Below, in pieces: positions 53,023-61,845 of a DNA stretch of 64,000 nt (its first letter is position 1; the number at the start of each line of letters is the position of its first letter). Where the stretch lies: contig CAVZKR010000008.1 in the NCBI GenBank assembly GCA_963775935.1, positions 124,001 to 188,000 on the forward strand, in the 5' to 3' direction. This DNA is from JBBIPA01 sp963775935. GTDB lineage: Bacteria; Chloroflexota; Dehalococcoidia; GIF9; UBA5629. The notes beneath the pieces were generated by a model that worked only from the letters and a program-made list of their open reading frames with translations, made no database searches and had not been told where the DNA came from. The translations under genes were made by a program, and so were the position numbers.

Positions 53023-55780
53023 TTAATCCATACCTCCTTCAACCCAGGCATTAAAGCGTAGTCCGGAAGCCGGGTCATATTCTCTGTCAAATGCTTCAGG
53101 ATATTGTTCTTTCCATTTTTCCATCTGAGCCAGGGTTACCTTTTCAACCTCAACCAGGAAGCCACTGGTGGCCTGTCCGTTACAATTCTTCGAGGTTACA
53201 GCATTTGGAGATATGAGATTAATGGCACCGCCTCTATCAAGCTCTCCGTATATTATCCAGTCACACCTTGCCCCATGGTCCACAGATACTACCCCAGGCA
53301 TTATTCTCTCACTCACGTAGGCGCCGCAAAGGACAGCACCCCTCTCGTTATAAGCATTGACGATGTCTCCATTCTTAATGCCTCTCTCTTCCGCAGTTGA
53401 GGGATGTATCCAGAGAGGCTCATACATGTAGCCATCCGCTCCCTTTACCTTGCAGGTTGGTGCTTCCCTTGTCCATGATATATCATCGCACTGAGCATGC
53501 ATTCTCCACCTCGGGTGGTTGGACACCATGAGTAGAGGATACTTCTTAGCCCTTTCACCGGAGATTCTTTCATCATGAGTCTCACCTCTTTCAATCCATT
53601 TCGGTATAGGCTGCCTCTCCTTATCATCGGGAAAGTTCTTGGCCAATCTCTCGGAGTAGAACTCCAGTTTGCCTGATGGCGTCGGTAAGGGATTGGCTTC
53701 GGGGTCTTCGTAGAACTTTATTAAGCCAGCCGGGTCATTTTCCCAATCCGGGGCGGTAGAGAAGGGAAAGTAACTCTTTTTTTCGAATTCTTCCCAGCTA
53801 ATAAACTTTGGCAAATTAAAACGTACGTTAAAAATGTACTTAATCCATTCTTCTTCTGTCTTACCCCCTGAAACTTCCTCATAAAGCCCCAGCTTTTTGG
53901 CTATTTCCAGAACTATCTCGTAGTCGCTCTTAGACTCGCCGACATGCCCGATGGCTTGCCTTTGGAGCCCCACGCTCTGGACATCCTCACCCCACCTGGT
54001 ATTTGTCGTGATATCGTTTACCTCTAACGTGGTAGCTGACCGGCAGGATTATATCGGCAGTCAGACAATCGTTCTCAAGCCACTGGTGCTGGGCGACAAT
54101 GCATTCGATCTTAGGGCTTTCCATTGCTTCCAATGTCTTGTTGCCGCAATTCCAGCAGGTAGTCCTGCATGGAGTATCGGTCCATATCATATGTACTTCG
54201 GTGCCGCCCTCTTCTTTGGGTATTGGATAGGTATATTTCACGAACTGACCTTCAGTTGCTTCCATGATTGCTCCGGTACCCCAATAGCTGATAGGTGGAT
54301 TAAGTATCGCCTCCTGAATGAGGGTCTTGGGAATATGCTGTTTTGTGTAGACACTGTAGAGTAACCCGGGAGAGCATAGGGAGACTTATCGGGTCGCTAC
54401 TCGGCCCAACCGAAGCCGCAATACCATACCTCGTGGCAAACAATATTTTGCTCTTGGCAGGGTCATCCTTACCAACCACACCCTTAACCTGAGATATGGG
54501 TAAACGAGTGGATAGAGGCACATCAGCTCTGGGCTTTCCCTGAGTTGTCCGGAACTGGTGAACTCCCGGCTTTCCCAGCCCTTGCATCCCCAGTAGAATG
54601 CATTCCAGTCTGCAGGGTTCATGCGAGTACGGCCCCCTGATCATGCCACCTCCACCAGCATGGGCTATTGAGGTAGTCTTGGCACCAAACTCTCTCGCCA
54701 GGGCTTTGATTGTCCATTCCGGGACACCGCATTTGGGGGATGCCCATGCCGATGTTTTGGGAACTCCGTCTTCCTCACCCATAACATAAGCTTTAACTTT
54801 GTCGAAACCAACGGTGTGTGTTTTTACGTATTCCTTATCGTAGGTCCCTTCGGTTATCCAGGTGTAGATAATTGCCAGTTGCAGAGCGGCATCCGTATTG
54901 GGCAGTATAGGGATCCATTTATCGGCATGAATCGCAGCTCCGTAGTTCAGGTCGGGGCAAATATACACCTGCTTGATACCGATTTCCGTCCAGAAATAGC
55001 ATAGTGCGACTCACAGTCTGCCCGGTCATCCCCCATTGCGTTGTTTCCGGATCGCCTCCCCACCACAGAACCATATCGCAGTTCTGTGACATATCTTTAC
55101 CAGATTTTCCGCCGGGTCCATCATACCAACACTATCCCTCTCCCCACACATGTTTTGCCCCCCAGTACCAGCCTTCCCAGCTATCCGGTTGTCTTGCCTG
55201 TTGTGTAAAGCCTCCCATCTTGCTAAGGAGCAATGCCGGACAGCCATGAGGAAAATGAACTAGTCTTACTTTCCCCATGTCCGTCTATTTGTGCCAGGAC
55301 AGCAAATGGCCCATATTTTTTTTGCACCCTCTTTAGCTCACTGGCAATGATATCGGTGGCTTCATCCCAGGAAATTCTGACGTATTTGCTCTTGCCACGG
55401 TTTTGGGTATTTCTGTCACCGTTAGGGTCCCAGTCAACCCTCTTTAAGGGATATTTGATTCTGTTGGGCGAATAGGCTCGCTTCTTGTAGGCCATGGAGA
55501 AAGGAGAAGGCTGTGATTTTAAAATCGCATTAAGAACCTTGCCCCGTGCCTTAATCTGCCAGGGATTGAAATCTTTCTTATCATACTTCCAGTCAAAATG
55601 GAACGGCCTAATTCTGACTATTTTCCCATCTTTAACATCTACCGCGCAGGGAGCTCCACCTCCAACAACACCACCAAGACCAAGTGCTTTTATAAATGTC
55701 TTCTCCGTTTCCTTTGTCTCCAACTTTTTAACAGGATTGGACATACGACGAGTCTTCAACTTGCCTTTTCCATCTGACAT
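53023..55780 (-). pseudogene. Transhydroxylase-like large subunit, molybdopterin family, frameshifted
   Basis: About 900 residues' worth of coding sequence like pyrogallol transhydroxylase, which moves hydroxyl groups on trihydroxybenzenes. As in that enzyme the N-terminus lacks the [4Fe-4S] cysteines (CAVDVKDGKIVRIRPFHFD). Shared segments: RISWDEATDIIASELKR, QPDSWEGWYWGAKHVWG, GGDPETTQWG, GIKNGDIVNAYNERGAV and DRGGAINLISP. The reading frame changes at least six times, near 55265, 55140, 55095, 55003, about 54400 and 54025, most by one extra base. ATG 55780 has GAGGAG upstream. Either a young pseudogene or poor local sequence; the intact small-subunit gene beside it argues for caution. Confidence 0.85.
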
Positions 55781-56088
55781 TTTAGTTACCCTCCTCTTTT
55801 TAATATTTTCATATACTTCTTGCATTGATATAGCACACGTATTTTACTATCTTAAATAAACACCGGCGTAACTATTAACAGTAATCACACCATAAATCAT
55901 CTACGCTTACTGGACGCTTAGCCCCTGCTGCACTGTTAATCAAGAAAAACCTCTACTGTGAAATTACGCCAGTTCTCGTCTTCACTCTTCTCCAGATATT
56001 AATACACACTATATAAACTTTTTTCTTCTTAAGGAGCCCTTTATTTCGAAAAGTCCCAGTTTCAGGACAAACTAAGATACGAATGTTG

Positions 56089-56130
56089 GTATAGTAAGGG
56101 ACATGGAATATTCCATGTCCCTTACTATAC
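56089..56130. promoter_or_regulatory. Perfect 42-bp palindrome, candidate MarR operator
   Basis: Two 21-base arms without spacer, centred on GGAATATTCC and reading CATGGAATATTCCATG in the core. It covers the -10 box and predicted start of the minus-strand promoter. The core recurs at 58357-58380. Confidence 0.75.
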
Positions 56131-56152
56131 TCTCTTTTCTTTTCTCTGTCAA
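56124..56152 (-). promoter_or_regulatory. Promoter of the transhydroxylase operon
   Basis: Minus strand TTGACA (56152-56147) and TATAGT (56129-56124), 17 bases apart. Confidence 0.75.
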
Positions 56153-56401
56153 TAATTTTTTGGATGATTAAATAACTGCTACTAATCGTCTCCTATGGAG
56201 CTAAACAACCAAATTCAAAACCAAATTTACAGAAGATAAAAATTCCCGAGCAATTTTACGTACCTTTATAGCTTTTTCTGTTTAAATCATAGTAAAATAT
56301 AGGTGTACAGTAAATTAGCTTCATAGTTTGAATCCGAAGATATTTCATATTAAAATCTGGTAACTCACTAGCTATCCACTACATTGTGTTTTTTGAAGAA
56401 T

Positions 56402-56884
56402 ATGAAGGGTTCCTTTTCAGAAGATCAAGTTTTTAAAACATGGTGGCTGCTACACCAGGCCAGAGATGTGACATTCAGGGCCAGGACAAGAGAACTCAGT
56501 CAATATGGCATTACTGTTGAACAGGCTGCAGTTCTTTTCATTATCAAGGTTCTGAATAACATTAAAACAAAAGTCACACCTGGTGAAATATCAAAATGGA
56601 TAATGAGAGAACCAAATTCAGTTTCAAAAATATTAAGTAGAATGGAAAAAGAAGGTTTCATAAGAAAGACTAGTAACTTAGGCAATAAAAAAAACGAGGT
56701 ACACGTCACTTTAACGGAAAAAGGAGAGCAATCCTATCAACGCTCATTAAATAGAGAGGTTATCCGAGAAATAATTTCTTGCCTATCTCAAGAAGAGCAA
56801 CAACAATTGCGTTCATTATTAGAAAAAATACGGGAAAAGGGACTACAAGTACTTGTTAAGAGAAGTAAGGTATCTTTTCCATAG
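56402..56884 (+). CDS. MarR-family transcriptional regulator
   Basis: 160 residues from ATG 56402 (a TTG six codons upstream is possible). Helix-turn-helix ITVEQAAVLFIIKVL and VTPGEISKWIMREPNSVSKILSRMEKEGFI, wing with VHVTLTEKGEQSY, and dimerisation helices at both ends. Homologous to the MarR gene at 32248. It lies between the transhydroxylase operon and the TRAP binding protein gene, both of which have the same palindrome over their promoters, so it is the likely repressor of both. No strong Shine-Dalgarno. Confidence 0.88.
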   Translation: MKGSFSEDQVFKTWWLLHQARDVTFRARTRELSQYGITVEQAAVLFIIKVLNNIKTKVTPGEISKWIMREPNSVSKILSRMEKEGFIRKTSNLGNKKNEVHVTLTEKGEQSYQRSLNREVIREIISCLSQEEQQQLRSLLEKIREKGLQVLVKRSKVSFP

Positions 56885-56904
56885 TGCATAACACGTTTAC
56901 AAAC

Positions 56905-56942
56905 ACAAGGCTTCGGCGGTTATCATCCCACCGAAGCCTTGT
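56905..56942. terminator. Hairpin terminator between MarR and TRAP genes
   Basis: ACAAGGCTTCGG (56905-56916) and CCGAAGCCTTGT (56931-56942) form a 12-bp stem with a 14-base loop between convergent genes; the U tract is weak on both strands. Confidence 0.65.
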
Positions 56943-56969
56943 AAGTTATAATAATACCCACGGAGTCTG

Positions 56970-58076
56970 TTATAGGTATTTAGGCCGAATCTTCTTCCAG
57001 GCGTCCAGTACTTTTAGGAGAGTTGCCTCGTCAACACCTAGAGGTTTGGTATCCTTTATCCACTTCTGGATTACCACTTCGATACTATTCTCCCAGCTAG
57101 ATCTTTCAGCGGGTGTCGGGGCTGTGATTTTTTTACCAGCTTTGGCAATGCCCTCTTTGCCTTTGGCAATATTAGCCAGGGTGCCCTTTGCACCCTCGAC
57201 TGATGCCTCTTTCCACAAATCCATTATTATCTTCTGGTCAGCTGGTGACATTGCGGTATAGGCTTCTTTATTCATTAAAATAAATTGTGCAGCATTGCCA
57301 AAATCCATCGTGTAATAGTAATCGCAGAGTTCCCAAATCTTGAAATCAGACACCTGAGCTAAGGTAAGGAAAGCGGCGTCAGTAACACCTTTATCCAAAC
57401 TCTCATATGCTGCCGGTGGTATCATTTGCACATGGGCGCCACCGTTGGCACTCACCCATTCCATTCTCGGACCACTACCACCGACCTTCATTCCAGCGAA
57501 GTCTTTGGGCGCATGTACCTCTTTTTTCTTGGATACAAGATTATAGGGGGTGCCTGTCGGCGGCCAAAGTAGTACGACATCCTTAAACTCCTCCTTTACC
57601 TCCGGTACAGTATTATATAATTCCCAGAAGGCAGAATATGCTTTATCGCAACCCGCCGGATCTTCCATCGGGAAACCCAATGCTGGAACTGTGACAACGA
57701 GGCTCAAGGGAAAATCTTTGGGAAAAGAGCCTGCAGAGGTATACGTAATTTCGGTTACACCCTTTCTTACTGAGTCCAGAGCTGCTGTCATGGGTACCAG
57801 CGTATTGTTTGGATAGGTTTCCACCTTGTAGCGACTATTGGTCCTTTTAGGGAACTCAGTAGCAAACCACTTCATGCCGGCTCCTACAGATTCTCCCTTG
57901 GGCATACTGTAAGCGAATTTAAGCGTCTTAGCTGTTACAGGTGCTGGAGCGGGGGTTGGAGTTGGGGCAGGGGCAGGAGTTGGGGCAGGGGCAGGAGATG
58001 GCGAACAGGCGGATAGTATCAGCGGCACCATCAAAATGAAAGCTACTATTAGAATAATTCCGCGTCTACCTTTCAT
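56970..58076 (-). CDS. TRAP transporter substrate-binding lipoprotein DctP
   Basis: 368 residues. Signal peptide with lipobox LSAC (Cys24) and a proline/alanine/threonine-rich linker (about 25-48), then the DctP fold: FAYSMPKGESVGAGMKWFATEF, PNNTLVPMTAALDSVRKGVTEI, GMKVGGSGPRMEWV, LDKGVTDAAFLTLAQV. TRAP systems import organic acids using ion gradients. No DctQ or DctM gene is in the window. AAAGGAGGAACA precedes the ATG. The shared palindrome in its promoter links it to the transhydroxylase operon; the ligand may be an aromatic acid, which is inference. Confidence 0.88.
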   Translation of the reverse strand: MKGRRGIILIVAFILMVPLILSACSPSPAPAPTPAPAPTPTPAPAPVTAKTLKFAYSMPKGESVGAGMKWFATEFPKRTNSRYKVETYPNNTLVPMTAALDSVRKGVTEITYTSAGSFPKDFPLSLVVTVPALGFPMEDPAGCDKAYSAFWELYNTVPEVKEEFKDVVLLWPPTGTPYNLVSKKKEVHAPKDFAGMKVGGSGPRMEWVSANGGAHVQMIPPAAYESLDKGVTDAAFLTLAQVSDFKIWELCDYYYTMDFGNAAQFILMNKEAYTAMSPADQKIIMDLWKEASVEGAKGTLANIAKGKEGIAKAGKKITAPTPAERSSWENSIEVVIQKWIKDTKPLGVDEATLLKVLDAWKKIRPKYL

Positions 58077-58356
58077 TGTTCCTCCTTTGCTGAATTAAGC
58101 CTGCGATATCCAGTTATTGGGCTATACACTCACACTTCGTCACCTCCTTTGTTTAACGGAATGAGAGTAGACTCACGTAAAAAGGATGGTACCACTATTA
58201 TATCCACAGCCCCATTATATGAGAGTCTCCTCTGGTGTCTTTGTCCTGGGAGCTATTTCTCTCCATCAGGGTTCCAGTCCGCCACGTTTAATTCAGAAGT
58301 AACTCGGTGACTAGGCAGATTATGGAATAAGACATCTGTATATTGTTCTATAGTTA

Positions 58357-58380
58357 AGGATATGGAATATTCCATGTCCT
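58357..58380. promoter_or_regulatory. Imperfect palindrome matching the 56089 operator
   Basis: AGGATATGGAAT/ATTCCATGTCCT, one mismatch between the 12-base arms, same GGAATATTCC centre and similar flanks as at 56089-56130. It covers the predicted transcription start of the TRAP gene. Confidence 0.75.
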
Positions 58381-58384
58381 AGGT

Positions 58385-58413
58385 ATAGTACTCTCTTTCC
58401 ATTCTGCTGTCAA
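58385..58413 (-). promoter_or_regulatory. Promoter of the TRAP substrate-binding gene
   Basis: Minus strand TTGACA (58413-58408) and TACTAT (58390-58385), 17 bases apart. The leader to the ATG at 58076 is about 300 bases, with no gene recognised in it. Confidence 0.7.
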
Positions 58414-58557
58414 TACCCTTTACTGATTAGGTAGCGTATAATATTTTGTGTAAGTTCTATTTTTAGAGATAAAAAGGCCGTATTCTTTCAGGAATAACCA
58501 AAGTAACCATAGAGAGGAAGAATACGCCCTGTGATCCTAGACGAAAAAAACTGAGGC

Positions 58558-58586
58558 TTGACAAACACAGAACAATTGTCTACACT
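58558..58586 (+). promoter_or_regulatory. Promoter of the T-box/trpB transcript
   Basis: TTGACA (58558-58563) and TACACT (58581-58586), 17 bases apart, directly before the T-box leader. Confidence 0.75.
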
Positions 58587-58589
58587 CTA

Positions 58590-58894
58590 TTACAATTTAA
58601 TAGAGCAAAGGCTGAGAATAGGAATAGTAAGCTTTTAGCGAAGCTACAGGGAATCAGGGTAAGTGGAAACTGATGCTGGCGCGGAGGCAGAATGGGCCTG
58701 GGAGCCGTAAACCGAAAGGCTATCTCAAGCAAACCGAGTAGGCTTTACCGCAAGGGTAGCGTTATCGAAATCCAGGGTATCGTTCCATGAAATCAGAACC
58801 GTACCGGAATTGAGAGAGTCTGCTCGTCAGACTAACAAGGGTGGCACCGCGAAGCGAAGCCTCTCGCCCCTTAGGCGAGAGGCTTATTATTTTT
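58590..58894 (+). ncRNA. T-box riboswitch, tryptophan type, with terminator
   Basis: The antiterminator T-box AAGGGTGGCACCGCG is at 58837-58851 and is followed by a terminator hairpin (AGCCTCTCGCC with GGCGAGAGGCT, 58858-58885) and a T-rich run. Upstream, Stem I-like features include the segment GAATGGGCCTGGGAG, where TGG at 58693-58695 is the probable specifier codon. Uncharged tRNA-Trp would stabilise the antiterminator and allow transcription of trpB. Specifier assignment is by eye and fits the downstream gene. Confidence 0.88.
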
Positions 58895-58909
58895 CAAGGA
58901 GGATTTGAG

Positions 58910-58966
58910 ATGGCAACACCGTCAAAGAGGTGGCCCAGGGAGGGCCATATTGAAATTATTAATTAA
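58910..58966 (+). CDS. Short ORF between T-box and trpB
   Basis: An 18-codon frame (MATPSKRWPREGHIEIIN) starts with ATG seven bases after AAGGAGG, a near-perfect ribosome binding site, right after the T-box terminator, and ends 46 bases before trpB. It contains a single Trp codon, so it is not a classical attenuator peptide. It could be a real small peptide, a translation initiator for the operon or a gene remnant. Confidence 0.45.
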   Translation: MATPSKRWPREGHIEIIN

Positions 58967-59012
58967 ATAAAAGGTGCGTTTTTTAAAGCAATAATAAAAG
59001 GAGAGAAAAGTG

Positions 59013-60374
59013 ATGGAAATAAACAAAATTACCTTGTCAGAAAAAGAAATGCCTACCAAATGGTACAATATCCAGCCTGATTTACCTCAACCTTTACCAC
59101 CACCCCTGCATCCCGGTACGGGAAAACCACTGGGACCAGCAGACCTGGCTCCCTTGTTTCCCATGGCTCTTATCCAGCAAGAGATGAGTCAAAAAAGGTA
59201 TATAGAAATTCCTGACGAGGTTCAGGATGTATACAGAATTTGGCGACCGACAATGCTGTTCAGAGCACGAAGACTTGAGAAAGCCCTGGACACGCCGGCA
59301 AAGATTTTCTACAAGTTTGAGGACACCAGTCCACCAGGAAGCCATAAACCGAATACAGCAATAGCTCAAGCTTATTACAATAAGAAGGAAGGAATAAAAC
59401 GGATCGCCACCGAGACAGGAGCTGGACAATGGGGAAGCGCTTTAGCATTTGGTTGTAACTGTTTTGGTATTGAGTTGAAGGTTTATATGGTCAGAACCAG
59501 CTATGACAATAAACCATATCGCCGCGTTATGATGGAAACATGGGGGGCAAAATGCGTCCCCAGTCCCAGCCCTGACACAAAAGCCGGACGTGATATGCTG
59601 GCAAAGGATCCTACTTGTCCCGGCAGCTTGGGTCTTGCTATCAGCGAAGCGGTAGAAGATGCTGTCTCACGTGAAGACACTCACTATGCCCTGGGTAGTG
59701 TACTGAACCATGTACTGCTTCATCAGACTGTCGTCGGTGAGGAAGCCAAGCTCCAAATGGAAAAGGCTGGCTTTTATCCCGACATCATCGTGGGTTGTGT
59801 TGGTGGTGGTTCAAATGCTGCAGGACTATTCATGCCATTCTTGAGGGACAAAATTGCCAAGAAAAAACCAAACCTCCGTGTGATCGTGGTAGAACCAACG
59901 AGCTGTCCCTCTATGACCAAAGGACCGTATGCCTATGATTTTGGCGACATGGCAAAAATGACCCCACTTTTGAAAATGTACACTCTGGGACATGGTTTTA
60001 TGCCACCACCGGTACACGCCGGCGGCTTACGCTACCATGGCATGGCACCGCTTGTCTCCCACCTCTACAAACTAGGTCTTATTGAAGCCAGAGCTGAAAA
60101 TCAAATGGGAACCTTTGAAGCTGGTATCACCTTCGCCCGCACCGAGGGCTTTATCAGTGCTCCCGAAACAAACCATGCCATCAGGGTGGCTATTGATGAA
60201 GCACTAAATTGCAAGAAGACTGGCGAGGCGAAAACCATATTATTCAATCATAGCGGTCATGGCCACTTCGATATGGTAGCCTACGATCAATATCTCGCTG
60301 GTAAATTGCAAAACTACGAATATCCCGAAAGTAAAGTTAAGGAGGCCTTAGCAGAACTACCTAAAGTAGGCTAA
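59013..60374 (+). CDS. trpB: Tryptophan synthase beta chain, TrpB2 type
   Basis: 453 residues. PLP-dependent enzyme making tryptophan from indole and serine. The TrpB2 features are the long N-terminus (MPTKWYNIQPDLPQPLPPPLHP), RPTMLFRARRLEKAL, the PLP lysine in SPPGSHKPNTA, ETGAGQWGSAL and the phosphate loop GCVGGGSNAAG. TrpB2 often acts apart from TrpA, and no other trp gene is in the window. ATG 59013 is preceded by AAAGGAGAG; a GTG one codon before is possible. Expression is controlled by the T-box leader upstream. Confidence 0.94.
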   Translation: MEINKITLSEKEMPTKWYNIQPDLPQPLPPPLHPGTGKPLGPADLAPLFPMALIQQEMSQKRYIEIPDEVQDVYRIWRPTMLFRARRLEKALDTPAKIFYKFEDTSPPGSHKPNTAIAQAYYNKKEGIKRIATETGAGQWGSALAFGCNCFGIELKVYMVRTSYDNKPYRRVMMETWGAKCVPSPSPDTKAGRDMLAKDPTCPGSLGLAISEAVEDAVSREDTHYALGSVLNHVLLHQTVVGEEAKLQMEKAGFYPDIIVGCVGGGSNAAGLFMPFLRDKIAKKKPNLRVIVVEPTSCPSMTKGPYAYDFGDMAKMTPLLKMYTLGHGFMPPPVHAGGLRYHGMAPLVSHLYKLGLIEARAENQMGTFEAGITFARTEGFISAPETNHAIRVAIDEALNCKKTGEAKTILFNHSGHGHFDMVAYDQYLAGKLQNYEYPESKVKEALAELPKVG

Positions 60375-60693
60375 GCTGCTCAAAACTGATGGTCTCAAGT
60401 ATCTACGGCAGGTGGTAATTCAGCCGGTATGGACGTTTGTGATGGCATCCATACCGGCTACGATTTCCGGAGACAAATCATACTTAGCCGTTTTCGATAT
60501 GACGGTAGGCAAATTCGATTTCCATATTAGTCCGAGCCCTAGGCTGCTGAATATGTTAAGCTATTCACGCTAGCCCAGGTCTTGCTGTAAAATCAAATTA
60601 ATACGAAAAGATATGTTTTGCTTCATTTTTGTCCGTAAGCAAACTCTATGTTAAAATCAAATTCAATATCAGTATATAAGTCAGGAGACAAAA
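60375..60693. other. Intergenic region with hairpin after trpB
   Basis: 319 bases. AGCCGGTATGGA and TCCATACCGGCT (60422-60433 and 60448-60459) form a 12-bp perfect hairpin with no U tract, probably the trpB terminator. Nothing else was recognised apart from AT-rich sequence before the protease gene. Confidence 0.55.
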
Positions 60694-61821
60694 ATGAAAA
60701 AAATAGTAATCATAGTACTGTTGTTCAGCCTGATTCTCAGTTTGGCTGGATGTGTTATAACCATACCTCAAACTCCTATCGAACCCTCAATTCCACCTGC
60801 AACCCCGTCTGAGCAACCCGCTGCCGTACCTATAGACCCAGGTTGGTCCCTGGATATCCCCATGAAGGTCGCTCAACCGCTACCGAGTATAGCTGATGTT
60901 GTAGAAAAAGTTTTTCCGTCAGTTGTCGCTATAAATACCGAGACGGTAACCATCGATTTCTTTTCCAGACCACAAACACAAAAAGGCGCTGGTTCTGGCT
61001 GGGTTATAGATAAAAATGGCATTATAGTGACCAATAACCATGTAGTCGAAGGGGCCAAAAAGGTCATTATAGAAATGTTTGATGGTAAAACTTTCCAGGT
61101 GGGTTCAGAGAAAATTTACAGGGACCCTATTACTGATCTGGCTATTATTAAAGTAGATGCTATTAACCTTCCAGCAGCCAATATCGGTGATTCAACAAAG
61201 CTCAGAGTTGGCGATTGGGTAGTAGCTTTAGGCAATCCCTTAGGTAATGGCTTAAGAGCCAAGGAAGGCACAGTCAGCGGGTTGAAAGTATCTTTAATGG
61301 TAGAACAGGAGGAAACATTAGATGGGCTCATTGAGACATCGGCAGCTATTAATCCTGGTAATAGCGGAGGACCGCTGATAAATCTAGCAGGGCAAGTTAT
61401 TGGCATTACCAGCGCTAAAATGGCTGCAGTTGGCGTTGAGGGTATGGGCTATGCGATAAGTATCAAAGAAGCAATACCGATTATCGAGCAACTGATTAGA
61501 GTAGGTTATGTAATCCGACCTTACCTTGGAATTGCACCTGTTACCGTTGATCAATATGTAGCCTCATTATATCGTCTACCAATAAATACCGGAGTAGCAG
61601 TTTTTTCCGTAGTGCCGGGAGGCCCAGCAGACAAGGTTGGACTGAAAAAATACGATGTCATTACTCACTATAATGGCAAGGAAGTAACCACAAGAGAAGC
61701 ATTGTTACAAGCCATACACTCTTCAAAAATTGGAGAGGAAGTCACTTTAACAATCGTCAACAGTACTACTACCAAAACTATCTCTGTCCGCCCTGTACAA
61801 AGCCCAGCTCCAAGTCAATAA
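60694..61821 (+). CDS. HtrA/DegP-like serine protease, lipoprotein
   Basis: 375 residues. A signal peptide with lipobox LAGC (Cys20) and a proline-rich linker precede a trypsin-like domain with His116 (VTNNHVVEG), Asp148 (DPITDLAIIKVD) and Ser224 (NPGNSGGPLI), then one PDZ domain (about 275-365, GVAVFSVVPGGPADKVGLKKYDVI). It would degrade misfolded proteins outside the cytoplasmic membrane. A Shine-Dalgarno-like AGGAG lies before the ATG. Converges with ileS, 24 bases apart. Confidence 0.93.
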   Translation: MKKIVIIVLLFSLILSLAGCVITIPQTPIEPSIPPATPSEQPAAVPIDPGWSLDIPMKVAQPLPSIADVVEKVFPSVVAINTETVTIDFFSRPQTQKGAGSGWVIDKNGIIVTNNHVVEGAKKVIIEMFDGKTFQVGSEKIYRDPITDLAIIKVDAINLPAANIGDSTKLRVGDWVVALGNPLGNGLRAKEGTVSGLKVSLMVEQEETLDGLIETSAAINPGNSGGPLINLAGQVIGITSAKMAAVGVEGMGYAISIKEAIPIIEQLIRVGYVIRPYLGIAPVTVDQYVASLYRLPINTGVAVFSVVPGGPADKVGLKKYDVITHYNGKEVTTREALLQAIHSSKIGEEVTLTIVNSTTTKTISVRPVQSPAPSQ

Positions 61822-61845
61822 AAAACAATGATAAGTGAGTTTATC

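Larger units (their letters stand above)
55781..56401. other. Intergenic region with long transhydroxylase leader
   Basis: Contains the promoter and palindromic operator of the transhydroxylase operon (56089-56152), a 5' leader of about 330 bases with no recognised riboswitch, and an AT-rich stretch upstream of the MarR gene in which no clear promoter was found. Confidence 0.5.

Noticed and set aside
58150..58260. T-box-like string (AGTGGTACCATCC on the minus strand) in the TRAP gene leader
   Set aside because: It lacks the GGTGGNACCGCG core and a following terminator; similarity to a T-box is superficial.
58473..58660. Open frame of about 55 codons and a GTATTCTT/AAGAATAC inverted repeat, resembling an insertion-sequence end
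   Set aside because: The frame lacks a start codon and lies across the trpB promoter and T-box; no transposase motif or target duplication is visible.
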